Below are positions 22,525 to 34,549 of a stretch of DNA of 64,000 nt, one piece after another (the stretch's first letter is position 1; each line of letters starts with the position of its first letter). Under the pieces are notes generated by a model that was given only the letters and a program-made list of their open reading frames with translations, was not told where the DNA came from and searched no databases. The DNA comes from Drechmeria coniospora (taxonomy: Eukaryota; Ascomycota; Sordariomycetes; Hypocreales; Ophiocordycipitaceae), in NCBI RefSeq assembly GCF_001625195.1, contig NC_054389.1, positions 7,746,520-7,810,519 of the forward strand, given 5' to 3'. Position numbers and translations under genes: made by a program.

Positions 22525-23408
22525 ATGAGGTCGACAAGGAAGACGAGAAAGCAGTTTGGTACCTCATCCTCCATACATTACCCCCTCATCCTCCATACAT
22601 TACCCGAACCCATGATGTGGCGCGTAGAAGGATTCTGGCGGTGCGGCGGCCCTGGAGGTGCGAGGAACCCTAGAGACTTCTTGGCATACCTGACCCAAAC
22701 CTTCGGAAGCGTTCAAGATAAGGAACAGGCCCAAGACCGACTAGCGACCCTCATACAGAAAGAGGGGCAAACTCTGGGCGCCTTTCTACCCGATTTCGAA
22801 GATACTCTTACGAAAGCGGGAGGGGACACTTGGGGCGATGACTGCCGGTTAGCATGGCTGAGGAACTCGCTGTCGGCTTCGCTGCGGGAGCAGCTAATCG
22901 CGGTGGAAATGCCGCAGACATACAGCGATTACATAAAACGCCTGCAAACCCTTGCGTGGAATTTTGAGAGGACCGCACGTTTCCGCGAGCTCAAGAAAAA
23001 AGAGGCTCGCGCTACAATGACCGCCGTTACACGCATCATGGAGGGAACTTCAAGGGCTACCCGAAAAGAGATAGCCCGCAACAGGAAAGAACAACTATCC
23101 CTACGATGGATGCTGACGGCGATACGCTTATGACATCGACCCGCCTAGCAGAAAAGAGAAAGACGGTGCGCACTCCCTCAAAAGGAACTGCTGCAGCCGG
23201 TCCTGCAGGGACTCAGCGAGCAAGGTGGGTTACCTCCGAAGAACTAGCCAGCCGAAGGGAGAATCATCGCTGCCCGCGCTGCGGACGGAGCGAACACAGG
23301 ATCGCAAAGTGTCCGTACGCCCCCGCACGCCGGCCCACGTCGCAGTCGTTCATCAGCATGCGGAGGAAGAAAGTGGAACCAGATCTCGAAGATGGAGAAG
23401 ACGCTTAG
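22525..23408 (+). pseudogene. gag of the Ty3/gypsy element, frameshifted
   Basis: The capsid-like frame (22525-23133) reads through an ordinary Ty3 gag pattern and is followed in another frame (23106-23408) by the zinc knuckle CPRCGRSEHRIAKC, spacing C-x2-C-x4-H-x4-C, which binds nucleic acid in intact elements. A 24-bp phrase CCTCATCCTCCATACATTAC is duplicated near 22562-22602 and breaks the upstream frame. It is part of a dead element. Confidence 0.8.
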
Positions 23409-24168
23409 ACCGACACAGAGAGCTCGGGAAATACGCTGTCCTAGAACAAGGTCGTGCGCTAGGGCACATATCTATACAGGCACAGCAAGAAGAGCTACGG
23501 AAGTGGACAGAGACGGACCCATCGTAGTGGTAGTCTCAATCAACAAGAGTGAGGCTTATCCGCCCTAATAGACGAAGAGTGCCAGTAGTACGCAGCTATA
23601 GACGAAGAAGTAGCAGAGTAACTGTAAATACCTATCGAAAGGATACCGGCCCGAAAGGTGCGAGAGGCACCAGGATCAATGGAGTGCGCATCTATTCGAG
23701 GGCTTGCATGGTTCGATTTGGGACTCGACGGACACCAACAACTAGTCTGCGCCTACATTGTCTCAGAATTAGAGTTCCCTCTTATTCAAGGTAAGCCGCG
23801 GATGCAGCAGACAACTTCATACTCTATGCCGCACGAAGAAAGGCTGCGGCACGACCGAACGCAAACCTGGGTGAGCTACCGTAGGAACGAGGAAACCCCC
23901 AGCCAGCTTACAATGGAACTGAGACAGGCCGAACAAATTTCAGCCTCTGTCTTTGTCGGATATATCAGGAAGATTCGCAGAACGCAGGCCTATAATGCGG
24001 CCCAAGCATCATTCTTTGCGGTTAGCATGCAAGATATAGAGAAAAAAGGCGAAGTCGATAGAAGACCTCCGAAAAATAATCCCGCCGCAGTTCCACGACC
24101 CACTACCACCCTTTAATAAACAAGAAGCCGACAAGCTAGACCGGCAAGAACCGGGAGTCGACTATAAG

Positions 24169-24709
24169 ATGCCGATTAAGACTGGGGCGGACGGTCAAGA
24201 GCTGCCATTACCCAATGGGGTGCTAGACGGGATGTCCAGAGCAGAGATCCCAGTGCTACGAAAAGCTCTTAATGACCTGCTGGATATTAAGGGGTTTATC
24301 AGAGCTAGCAGCTCAGAAGCGGCGGCCCCGGTACTGTTCGTCCGAAAGCCTGGAGGGGGGCTACGGTTTTGTTGCGACTACCGCGGCCTGAACGCTATTA
24401 CAAGAGCCGACCGATACCCGCTACCCCTTATCAACGATGCGCTCCGCAACCTCGCAGCGGGCCCGCTGGTTTACAAAGTTGGACGTGGTGCAAGCGTTCC
24501 ATAAAGTGCGGATAGCAGCAGGGGAAGAATGGAAAACCGCATTCCGTACCCGATACGGACTATTCGAATGGATAGTTACGCCCTTCGGACTTGGTGGCGC
24601 GCCAGCTACCTTCCAGCGCCATATCAATGGCGTACTGAGGGACTGCCTAGATGTCTTCTGCTCCGTCTACATTGACGACATCCTGATATATATACCAGCG
24701 GAACCCTAA
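24169..24709 (+). pseudogene. reverse transcriptase of the Ty3/gypsy element, frameshifted
   Basis: The first frame gives the fingers region (FVRKPGGGLRFCCDYRGLNA, then YPLPLI). After a frame change near 24460-24470 the second frame gives TKLDVVQAFHKVRI (catalytic motif A), FGLGGAPATFQRHI and the YIDD box at 24668-24679 (motif C). These motifs are diagnostic for Ty3/gypsy enzymes. The frame change and the stop at 24709 make it non-functional. Confidence 0.9.
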
Positions 24710-24917
24710 CGGACCATACGGTAAAAGTCAGACAAGTGCTGGAACGACTCGCAGAACATGGACTTCACCTCGATCTGGAAAAGTGCGAGTTTGGAAAACA
24801 ATTGTTAAATATCTAGGGTTCATTATTCACGCAGGACGAGGGATCGAGGCCGACTCAGCCAAGATTAAAGCCATAACCGAATGGCTGCCCCCAAATATCG
24901 TCAATAGTATCCTCTAT

Positions 24918-25030
24918 CATACAACAAGATAGTCACGTATGTGGGAAATCGATAAGACTGGTAGAAATCCTTGTCTTGAGTAAAGGTGTGGGAATCATAT
25001 CCCCTATATATACTATAATACAACCTCATT
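24918..25030 (+). mobile_element. LTR fragment (family A)
   Basis: GATAAGACTGGTAGAAATCC, CTTGTCTTGAGTAAAGG and ATCATATCCCCTATATATAC match the family A LTR seen at 17850 and 48661. It abuts the broken end of the Ty3 element, so the truncation probably involved insertion of, or recombination with, this repeat. Confidence 0.65.
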
Positions 25031-25513
25031 GTATCTACTTGCTTGCGTAATTTATCTGCATTGTATATAGCACGAGTTCTTGCAAAGCCAAATATGACAA
25101 GTTATTACCCTCGTGGATCAATTACCTAAAATTTGCAATCGGATTTAGTTAGTATTGTACAATATAATGCATGTCCATTACTACAAAAACGGTCTAGTTG
25201 TAGAGGCATGCTAATTAACCCCTGCCTAATGTTCATCAAAGCTTAACTAGCATGAATTTATAATAGCATGTTTCCTCATCGTTTAATTGGGGTGTAGTTA
25301 TAATAGCAATTGTTTCTATCACCCCCCTGCAAACCTTGCTTGTAGGCGAGCAATTCAGCTAATATTCGGACTACGAAACCCTCATTATCTAAATAGGGGA
25401 TAGTATAATACCAATAGTTTCTTTCACCCCCCTAACCCGCCGACTAATACATACGATGACAGAGCTTATCCGGGAGAACATATCACCCTCCTATAATCCC
25501 TAGGACAAGACCT

Positions 25514-25727
25514 ATATATCGTCTGATCCACATCTTACCGACCACCTCCTATTTGATAGACTAATCTAGAACTATATGCACAATGCCAATAGTCAGGTTG
25601 CAGCCATGTTAGAGCCACAAATATATCGTTTGATCCATATCTAACCGGCTGCCTCCTATTGGATAGACTAATCTAGAATTATATACTCAATGCCGATAAT
25701 AAGGTTGCCGCCATGTTAGAGCCACAA
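25514..25727. repeat. two tandem copies of a 107-bp unit
   Basis: Copies begin ATATATCGT at 25514 and 25621. Both contain CCTCCTATT, TAGACTAATCTAGAA and end GCCATGTTAGAGCCACAA. That end is the reverse complement of the family A LTR terminus plus adjoining element sequence (GTGGCTCTAACATGGC). A third, inverted relative lies at about 26472-26530. Confidence 0.8.
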
Positions 25728-25789
25728 GTATAGGGCCAATATTGAACAAATCTAGACCATAAAAATAGGCGCTACAGTCAGTGGGAACT

Positions 25790-25895
25790 TGTCAAAAGAC
25801 TGGCTGTTGTACAGTATGATGAGTATGAATTCATACTAGTTATACTGTGGTGGTACACTAACAGTAGTGTGGTGGATACACTGCCAGCCACCCCG
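25790..25895 (+). repeat. diverged direct repeat, copy 1 (LTR-like)
   Basis: TGTCA at the start, then GAATTCATACTAGT, CTGTGGT and GTAGTGTGGTGGATACACT, are shared with copy 2 at 27456. The TGT start and about 1.67-kb separation suggest two LTRs or LTR relics of one element, but no ends can be fixed. Confidence 0.6.
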
Positions 25896-27455
25896 ATGAA
25901 CCTACCAGCTATTAGTAGAGGCTAACGCAATCCGCAACCACTAGCCGACAACAGAAAAGACTGCTGCAAGGCTAGATCAATGATTCAACATTAGGATCAC
26001 CAACATCGTTCAGATACACCAGTATAACAACCAACAGTTACAGGTTGTTTCCAGGATGAGCAGCCGATGCCCAAGCTGAAGAGGAATGAGGAAACGGTCT
26101 CTACAGGTGTAATTAGAATTAGTGCATATAGCCTACCTAGCCCCGACCTGAAATTAGGGGAACAGGGCAGAGACAATCAACTAAGTTTCAATCTAAAATT
26201 CTACCTCTTTTATCTCCAGTCCGTTCGACAGTCCCAAAAGTAGTAGTGCTGTTTACACTAACTGCACTATAATATTACTAATCTTCTTACAGGACATACC
26301 TGCGGGCCTTTTGTTCGCATTACTACACCGAACACCTTGCTAGAAATCGAGCAATTCGGTTCATAATCAGACCACTTACCTCATCATTTTAATAGGGTGT
26401 GGTGTTATGGAGTCACTAGTACTGCCAGTATCTAGTGGTCGGAAATAGTTGTTAAGAAATCTACAGAGCTCTAACTCTAACATAGTGGCAGCCTTATTAT
26501 CGGTATTGTGTGTATAGTTTTAAATTAGTCTAAACTTAACACTATGCAGAGGACTAAATTAGCCCAACGTGAGATACAGCGGAGAGCTATCCCTGGGTCC
26601 GATACGGACCATTACTAGCCACATTAATTCATCTTCATATACTGCTCACTCTATGTTCCGTTTTCTCTTGCAAGTAATAATGCTTGATAGATATACAGGT
26701 ACTTTCATATAGTATGTAGATGTATATTCGCTATGTTAACAGTACGTGCAAACAAATACCCGGTATGTACGCTGAACTCTTTACATACAAGCATATACCT
26801 AGCATAACATTTGCCAAGTCTAACCGACCAACTACAAATATTAAACTCTGGACTGTTAGTTACTATTCGTGCTAGTGTCCTGTGTCGCCTACCTAAGTGC
26901 AGTGCTTGTACTTGTATATGTGCTTATTGGTACATAAGCCGGCAATTTGGACCTCTGCTAAAACGAACCGACGGCATCCTAAGAGCTCCACAAGGCCTAT
27001 CTTCTAATCCACCGGATCCGTATATTAACTCTATTTAGTATAGTGGGCCCCAGGAGACTTACTTAGTAATGGGGCTACAATGTTTGTCCATTTCGAATTG
27101 CTACTGTGAAGCCAGGGTCGAGTTGGTGCCCTCCCGAATCCCAACGATCGGGTCAAGTTGACACTCGCCCGCTCGACCCTGTGCAGGCTTCCGGATAATG
27201 GGGCACTTTGCCTTATTTAGCCATTAGATTCGTAGCCGCAGCCACAAGGTTAAAAAGTTATAAGTAAGGGGTTCTGACACTACTGGCACATGAGCAGTAA
27301 GTAGAGCCCATAGTTTCAGGCCTACCGATTCAAACTTGCTACAATATCTGTCGATTAATACTGCACCTTTTGGATATACATAAGAAGTACTTCGCAAAGT
27401 AATACTTGAGAACAGAGCTCTAATGAACTATCGTGCTACCCGCTGGGAAATGATG

Positions 27456-27562
27456 TGTCAGAAGATTGGCTGTTACGTAGAATATTGAGAATTCATACTA
27501 GTCATTCTGTGGTAGTACACTAAAAGTAGTGTGGTGGATACACTACTCATGCCACTCCCAAC
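27456..27562 (+). repeat. diverged direct repeat, copy 2 (LTR-like)
   Basis: The partner of 25790-25895 in the same orientation, with GAATTCATACTAGTCATTCT and GTAGTGTGGTGGATACACT. The intervening 1.56 kb carries no recognisable element protein. Confidence 0.6.
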
Positions 27563-28479
27563 CACCGATAGGTGGTGCTCACCAGCGGACTAGGCACTTT
27601 TGCACAAGTTCGAATTCAACCGCGTTATACAGTACGAAGACCACCCCTTCCATCACATACCTGTAGATATTCTAATACTCCTTCGCTCCAACATTTTCGT
27701 ACCTTTTTTGCTGTATCGATAAATGCCCTTTTTGCGGCAATATACAAATCTTCCTTCGAGTTTGACCAATCTTATTAGTTGCAGGGATAACTCCCGGTTA
27801 CCCCGTTCTATTTGCGTTATATATGCACTATGCGTATCCGATATATAGGTAGCAGCAAAAAGCTGGGTAAATCCGTTGTTATAGTTATTACTTTTATGAG
27901 ATGTGCGTAGTGGGTTGCGGCTTGATGTTGCAACTGTTGTATCTGGGTTGCGGTTGAGGCATGTTGTTGCATCTGTTGTATCTAGGTTGCGGTTGCGGCT
28001 TATTGTTGAAACTGTTGTATCTGAGTTACGGTTGCGTTGCGGCTTGCTGCTGCAACTGTTGTATCTGGGTTGCAGCGGGGGCGACTACGTCGTCTCAATG
28101 GTTGTAGAATAGGTAGTACTGGTGCTGCCTCTGATGTATTATAGTCCTGATAGTACGGTTTGACGTAACTGTTACAGAAGGTCGATACTTCCGCACCCAT
28201 ATCAATACGAATATTAGTGCTGTCGATATCTAATATCATGTACGGCCCGGTCCAACCTGCCCTCTCGTTTCCCCTAGTTGTACGGTATACCGGAACGTTG
28301 CTACCAGTAGGTAGCGATAATGGTAGTATTGCTGTTATATCGGGACCATTACGGGCTTGTATTGCATCGTTAACTTTTCGCGGTGCAAAAATAGCTCGTA
28401 ATTTCGCTATAGCCGCTTTGATTGCGCGTACGCGTTGCATGATTATTGCTGACGGTAGGGAATCCATATGCAGCCGTAG

Positions 28480-28690
28480 TAACGCACTTTGTGTGTTATA
28501 TGTATATAGTGGCCAATAGTAGACTAGGATCACGTAATCGTGTGGGGCACGATTAAGGAGAGGATAAAAGTGGCCGCTCAGGGGCAGCCTCTTTTCCCTC
28601 CTTTCGTACCAAATTGACTCCATTAAAAAAAGAGATCTCTTGTTACCAGTTTCCCCCAGAACCGAACCAACACACTTAATACAAGGAGTG
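28480..28690 (-). mobile_element. LTR sequence inserted in the copia integrase region
   Basis: On the minus strand TGTTGGTTCGGTTCTGGGGG, AACTGGTAACAAGAGATC and CAATTTGGTACGAAAGG match the 5' part of the family A LTR at 29612 and 32045. It lies between integrase-core and C-terminal codons that are normally contiguous. The right boundary (TGTTGG at 28690) is an expected LTR start; the left boundary is uncertain. Confidence 0.6.
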
Positions 28691-29611
28691 TTGGTACTAT
28701 ATTATTTGGTCTAGCAGTATTATTTATATCCTTAACGGCTATCTGTAGCATTGCCTCCTTAGATGCATGTCCTCTTATTTCCTTGTTGATAATCCGGTAT
28801 GCCCAACGTAATGGTCGGTAGTACTGTTCGACTTTACCTACCAAGTAGTGTGCTTCTATCAGTACTTAGTAGCATGTAATTCCCATTAATCGCACTTCTG
28901 CTCGGAACTCGGATGCTGTAAAATTAGTACTCCGTACCCGCATTAGTTATTCGGATATCTAGTGGTCATAAGTACATATCAATCCTGCATTCTTGTAACT
29001 TTTTCCAAGCGAATTGTACAGTTTTGTCGAGGATAAGCCGTACTGCTTGGAATGATGTTACCTTATCTAGAGCATATAGGGTCTTGTTGCCTTGCAGGTC
29101 GACAATATTGACAAAAAACATCATAGTTAAAATCGGAGTCGTCTTTTAACGTAAATTTAAACCTAGTAAGTTTATTCCCCTTGATTTAGCAGTAGTAACT
29201 AATATTGTTATTGTACCTGCTGGGGTTTGTTTGGCAATTTTGTTTTTCTGTGAGTTAAGATAAGCACGCAATCTGTCTAGGTCATTTGGGTAAAATAAAA
29301 ATGGCGTTTTTGTCTTATAATGTGGAAGGTAACTGGCCCGATTAGTATCTTGATATTAATGGAACCAATTGATTCAATAGATTCTACATCCAAATCGGAT
29401 ACTGACTTCCCCTGCGCGCAATTGATCGAGCTATAATGAGATTTCGCGTTATAGGTCCTGGAATTAGTTGTAGCCACCCGTTGAGTGTACTGCTGCTCCT
29501 GTATCTGGATGAATACCTCAAAATTGGTAGACTGAATAACTATCGAAATGAAATTATTATGCCTGTACTATCTTATCTATTGTCTTTAGTGGTAGTATTT
29601 GCCTGTTTTTT

Positions 29612-29850
29612 GGTTCGGTTCTGGGGGCAACTGGTAACAAGAAATTACTTTCAATAATTCAATTTGATACGAAAGGGGTAAGATGGAGGTTGCGTTCTTG
29701 CATCCTCCTTATGCCCCAGTTGGTTACAAGGTTGCGATTTCGCAATCCTATTTAAGTCATTTTTGTCCCAGCATTGACCTTTCCTTAGTCAACGTACCCA
29801 CACTAGCGTTGACCTTCCTCTAGTCAACGTATACACACTCTATTATACCA
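29612..29850 (+). mobile_element. LTR fragment (5' part, family A)
   Basis: TTGGTTCGGTTCTGGGGG, ACTGGTAACAAGA, GATACGAAAGG, GGTTGCGATTTCGCAATC and CATTGACCTTTCC are shared with 32045-32370, and partly with 58358 and the insertion at 28480-28690. Confidence 0.65.
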
Positions 29851-32044
29851 TAGTAAGCAGCTTGAGTTGTAAGGAACATTGTACTAGCAAAGCATTAGGG
29901 AATTCGTTGCAAGTATCGTATTCGTAAATATATTCGACTGCGCCTTTAAAGACTATAAGCTATGCCAAAATGACTGCTTATTGCTGTTACCGTAAAATTA
30001 GCATTCCTTCTTCCAGGGTATCTTAGCCCGTTATTATTCCTTAATAGGGCAGCTGCGCATCCACCAGCCGGTCTTGTGGTATATATAACAACTGCGTTTC
30101 TACTGCTCTTGTTGTGTGCCTTATTGTATGCATTGCAACTGCTGTTGTTGTTGTCGGTTGCGGTTATCGTTACACCGTCGGTCGACAAAGTAGGTACCTG
30201 TTCTTATTTCATTGTTTCTTTTCTTGTATGCCTATATTGATGTCTGTAGATCGGCGTATAATTGTCTGAACGCCATTGGTATCCGTAAGAATGCCTTGTC
30301 TAATTCCAGTGCATATTTGCATGTACAAGTTATATAGCAATTTGCATACTGTCTGGTGCATTGTCTTAACCTAATAACCGTCTACACAGTTATATCCAAT
30401 GTAGTAAGATCCGTAAGATTTACTGCAAGTCCCTGCTCGTTGTTTCCTTTTCATTCTTTACTGATGTAAATATTATTGTTAACCACTTGTTGAAGTTCTG
30501 CGTTAATTTGACCTCTGAATCGAATTCTTGTTTCAATGCATTATGCATTTGCCCAAAAGTCCAATCTTATTGCATTGTTTGTAATGCCCAAATTCGCGCT
30601 TCTCCACCTAGTATCTCGTTGAATACGGCATAATACTTGCTTTGTTATATCCCTACTTTTTGGCAAACGTGTTGGAAATAATATATCATCAAACATATCG
30701 TATAACTCTCTGGTATATTGGTCGACTAACAGCCATTTCTTCATGAAATTCATATAATTTTGGTTGTCAATCTGCTCATTACCCCCTCTGTATGTGTAAC
30801 ACTTAATCGGTCGGATTGATGGTTATTGAGTTGGGGTTGTATGCTGGGGTCGAATTGGGGTTTTTATCAGGGAAAATGCTTTTTGTAGTAGCTGGCTCTA
30901 ATCAGAATCGGTACGATATATCGTATTACATATAATCGGTTGGTCGTACAGTTGATTCTCTTGTTGTAAGGGGGGGGGGGTCGGGGTCTGTTGTACTCTA
31001 GTTGTTGGATCCTTGTTAATATTGTCGGTAGCTATAGTATTAACAGTAGCTCAGTTGTCGATAGTATTGGTAGGTCGGCTGTCGCTAGTATTGGAAGGTT
31101 GGTTATCGATAGTATCGGTAGGTTGATTATTAATAGTATCGTTAGAATTGGGATTCTTGTTGTTCTGCGTTACTGTTTTCCCTGTTTCTTTGGTATCAAG
31201 TTCTGGAAAAAAGTAAGCAGTCATGGAGGCATTTCTCCCTTTCCTTTATATCCCATTCCAGCAATTCCGTACTGTTAGGTACCTGCATTAGCTAGAGTGT
31301 TATACGACCGTGCAATGATCCTGTATATACCCTATAGTAACGTAGGGTATCCTGAAGTATCTTTTTAACCTTTGGGTAGGTGCAGTTGAACATCTCTTCA
31401 TCCCATACCTGGAAGTATTGGAATTATACACATACCGCCTCGTCAGACATATTACTATCCTAACGTAACTCGATATTATTCGAATAATATAAGTATTCAG
31501 GAAGTCGTTAGATGCATTTTTTTTTCAGGAATCATTCTTATATCTATGTGTTCCGCCTTTAGCGGTTTTCGGTTATCTCATCGCACTCTGCACCTTCAAT
31601 AACATAGGCCATTATCTTAACTTAGTCGCCGGATGCTGATTCCTAGTATTGAATTATATCTGCTATTGTTTATATCGATTTTGCTTAGCGTTTTGTTGTT
31701 TTATTTCTGACTGGTTATATTGTAACGGTCGTCGGAATGGTTGCTGTGTCCTTACTGGAATGGTCAGGACAGTTTTCGGAATGCATTATATTACACTTCT
31801 AGAGATTGGGGGAAACCGGGTCTCTAGGTACAAGGGAACGGTATCAAATGGTTCAGAGAGCTGGAGATAAAGATAGGCGTATCTTAAGCAATCAAAATCT
31901 AGGTACCGGAACGTCTGTATGAACAGGTGCCTTAGTCGCAATACTACCAGTGGAATCTCTGGTTAGAAACGGCTAATAGTATCGTGATCCTCTTCTAGCC
32001 TTGCTAATCTGCACTGTTCTTTTCACACAGCACTGATTAGTATT

Positions 32045-32370
32045 GGTTCGGTTATGGGGGAAACTGGTAACAAGAGATCAGTTTCAATCATTGAATTTAG
32101 TACGGAAGGAGGAAAAAGGAGGTTGCGCTCCTTCATCCTACTTGTATCCCAGTCGGTTTCAAGGTTGCGATCACGCAATCTTATCTGAGTCATTTTTTCC
32201 CCTGCATTGACCTTTATTTGATCAACGTACCCACACTAGCATCAATGTATACACACAAATACTCTCTAGTATATATCTAACTAGTTACTCTGTACTCCGT
32301 ACTGGAAGGTAGATTATCCAACCTTATTTTATTGGTACGATCGTGTAAGTTGGGTCAAATCCACCTTTGT
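32045..32370 (+). mobile_element. LTR copy (family A), nearly full length
   Basis: It starts TTGGTTCGGTTATGGGGGAA, contains AACTGGTAACAAGAGATCAG, GGTTGCGATCACGCAATC and CATTGACCTTTATTTG, and passes into the 3' part (ACTAGTTACT, CTGGAAGGTAG, TATCCAACCTTATT, GGTACGATCGTG, GGGTCAAATCC). It therefore links the 5'-type fragments (29612) with the 3'-type fragments (17850, 48661, 58358) as one LTR of roughly 330-400 bp. Confidence 0.7.
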
Positions 32371-34231
32371 AACAAATTCCGAGAAGTTGAATATGGCCCC
32401 TAGCTTCTTAGCGGTACATGCTGGCTTTATTTCTTGCGTTGTACTGTATTGAATGGTGAAGCTGTCCTGCTTGTAAACAATGATTTCCTTTGAATGGCCC
32501 TGCATTTGAAACTAGCGTTGCAGTAATTATATGCAGAGGGGTGGCGAAACTGTCGATTCATCATGTATCTTTCATCCTTCTTGTAGTAGTATCGTTACAA
32601 TGGGGATCAATTCCTTCGATCGGTCGGATGTTAATGCGCCAACGTATTTGTAACATATTGAGCGGGCACAGCAGACACCTGCTAGTATTGGTTAGAAACA
32701 ACAACACGATGAAGGTCAATATACCGATTTCTGACTCACCTATCGAAAGTTGGTTCGTCAGTAATGTGTGTGTTAGCCGACCTGAATGTCGTGAGATGTT
32801 TAAAGCAAAGAACCTTCGAAGAAAGCTAGGCAGCCTGGTGTTTTAAGGAGTAAGAGTTAAGCAAGATCCCGTATGTATGGTGGCTAATTGAGCCGAGAAA
32901 AAATCAGTAAATACTTTATGAGCATGCGTTGACTATATGGCTAAAATGCGATCCCAACCTCCCTCTACCGACTATCGACAAGCCAAATGTCATGGAGGTT
33001 GAGTCGACGAATTACTGCCGCATCGCATTCGTTGATAGGACAACACAATGAAGAGAATTGTAACGAGGTCAGCATGGTGATAGCATTGTGTCGTCTATTC
33101 GATATGGAAATGGAAGATAGGCAAGGGTATTACGTGCCAAAGGATAACTTCCAAGGAATGTCTCTAATACCTGTTCCAATATTGTAGTCAGGGTAGACGT
33201 CTAGAATACGCTCAGGAATCGCGTAGCTACTTTCTTGAAGTATATTAATACTGAGTGGACCGATTTGTTACATTTTTATTAGAGCCGATCAAGCAACCGT
33301 CGCCGTACACTTGCTAAGATGGTTTTAGCTGATGCATTACGATACCGCTCAATGAACAGCACTTAAAGCGATGTACGTGTAAAGGTACATATTATTTGGC
33401 CGACTCTGCGTACGCACGGCTGCCCTACCTTGGCTTACACTCCCCTTAGACAGCAGGTATTACCAGTACATGTATTAGGTGCAACCTGTTACAAGATTTC
33501 TCAACCTCCACCGATATAGAGAGGATATTTTGTTAGAGAGACGGCGAAGTGTTTGAAGGGGACATGACCTTGCTACGTTGTCGAGTCCTCCTGCCATCCA
33601 TACTCAACTTAACGCCCGTTACCGTATATACCGTAGACCTTGACCTTGTAGAACAAACCTGGCATTCAATATCGATATGCTAGCACAAAATGGATACGGG
33701 AACTTGAATGTGTCGTAAATTGTGTTATGCTAGGGAACCATTGCTACGGCCATTTGGGCGTTCGTGCAGGCAACCGATGGACGTCGTAGCGATAAGAAGC
33801 ATCAAATACCTTTCTTTATATTTCCAACTATCCCAAGCATGGTTCTGAAAGACTTGACCTAAAACAATTCTTATAAAGTGCGCGCATTCAACCTTTGGAA
33901 CGGTGATCTCGATTGTGCCAACAAACTCGACAAACGAGTTGCAGTTGATTAGGCCTTTGTTGTGCAGGCTCGGATGTGCATATCGACTGCCCTTTCGCCA
34001 GAAAGCGCGCAGTACGCCTATAAACAATAAGCTGCTTGGCACAGTGGGCCAATGCAAAAAGGTACAGCTTGGCACAGCAATAGACATTGATCTAGTGCCA
34101 CATTTTGTCGTGCACTTTAGACGATGAATCGATTCTTATCTCGACTTGGTATATTAACGCCTCGAGTTCCCATACTTATTAAGTATTTACGCTATTATAG
34201 CGGACAGTCGTTTTAGCCCGTAAACGTAATT

Positions 34232-34549
34232 TTGCCCGTGGTAGGCTTGGTGCTCCTGCTCTACACCGTCTGCTTCCCCGCCTATGCTGCATTCCTTCCG
34301 GCTCAACCTTGCACATGTGCTACCATTAGTAATTGTGCCGAATTTGAAGATGCTGTGGCGCTGGTGTCGCCAACTACTGCTCCATTCGGAATACTTGATT
34401 GCCTAATGAGGGCGGCCCCTTGTCGCTGCCAGATCAATCGCTATGGAGTCGCCGTCTCTCAAGGCCGAAAGATCACCTTTCGAGACGCTCGAAAGGCGAA
34501 CTATTGCCAATGCCGACCGTTTATCACCTTGCTTTTGGCACAACAATGA
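34232..34549 (+). pseudogene. possible degraded secreted Cys-rich protein
   Basis: The frame opens with a signal-peptide-like stretch (VVGLVLLLYTVCFPAYA) and continues with a Cys-rich segment (PAQPCTCATISNCAEF, APCRCQ, YCQCRP). There is no ATG between the preceding in-frame stop (34214-34216) and the hydrophobic stretch, so the start has been lost or lies in an upstream exon that I cannot see. No family is recognised. Confidence 0.25.

Larger units (their letters stand above)
22122..24900 (+). mobile_element. truncated Ty3/gypsy-type retrotransposon (gag, protease, reverse transcriptase)
   Basis: In order the element shows a gag capsid-like segment in 22660-23000 (FLAYLTQTFGSVQDK, ending LQTLAWNFER), a CCHC zinc knuckle at 23271-23312 (CPRCGRSEHRIAKC), a protease-like segment at about 23660-23820 (DLGLDGHQQLVCAYIV, then LIQGKPRM) and a reverse transcriptase at 24169-24709. 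Traces of the RNase H linker (LEKCEFGKQ, then LGFIIHAGR) reach about 24900, where similarity stops 20 bp before an LTR fragment of another family. Several frameshifts and stops show it is dead. RNase H, integrase and the 3' LTR are missing. Confidence 0.88.
25031..27989. other. AT-rich transposon graveyard, no gene recognised
   Basis: No intact frame is credible. The stretch contains a 107-bp tandem duplication (25514-25727), a diverged direct repeat pair (25790 and 27456) and an inverted copy of the duplicated unit near 26472-26530. The minus strand near 27720-27790 reads as a short coding-like stretch (KRAFIDTAKKVRKCW) that I cannot assign. Confidence 0.45.
27990..30760 (-). mobile_element. 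copia-type retrotransposon relic, polyprotein on the minus strand
   Basis: Reading leftward, 30753-30541 gives a gag-like segment (LFPTRLPKSRDITKQVLCRI) and 29477-29200 a protease-like segment (SIGSINIKILIGPVTFHI). At about 28960-28690 the integrase core appears (NFTASEFRAEVRLMGI, VGKVEQYYRPLRWAYRII, ASKEAMLQIAVKDINNTARP), and at 28480-28000 the integrase C-terminal part (RAIKAAIAKLRAI, GWTGPYMILDID, YVKPYY). The order fits a copia gag-protease-integrase polyprotein; reverse transcriptase is not recognisable. Stops, frame changes and AT bias mark it as dead. LTR sequence splits the integrase region at about 28480-28690. Confidence 0.75.

Noticed and set aside
32386..33187. Possible RIP-mutated gene with TGG-to-TAG/TGA changes
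   Set aside because: Reading through stops gives no consistent frame or recognisable motif; the evidence is too weak.
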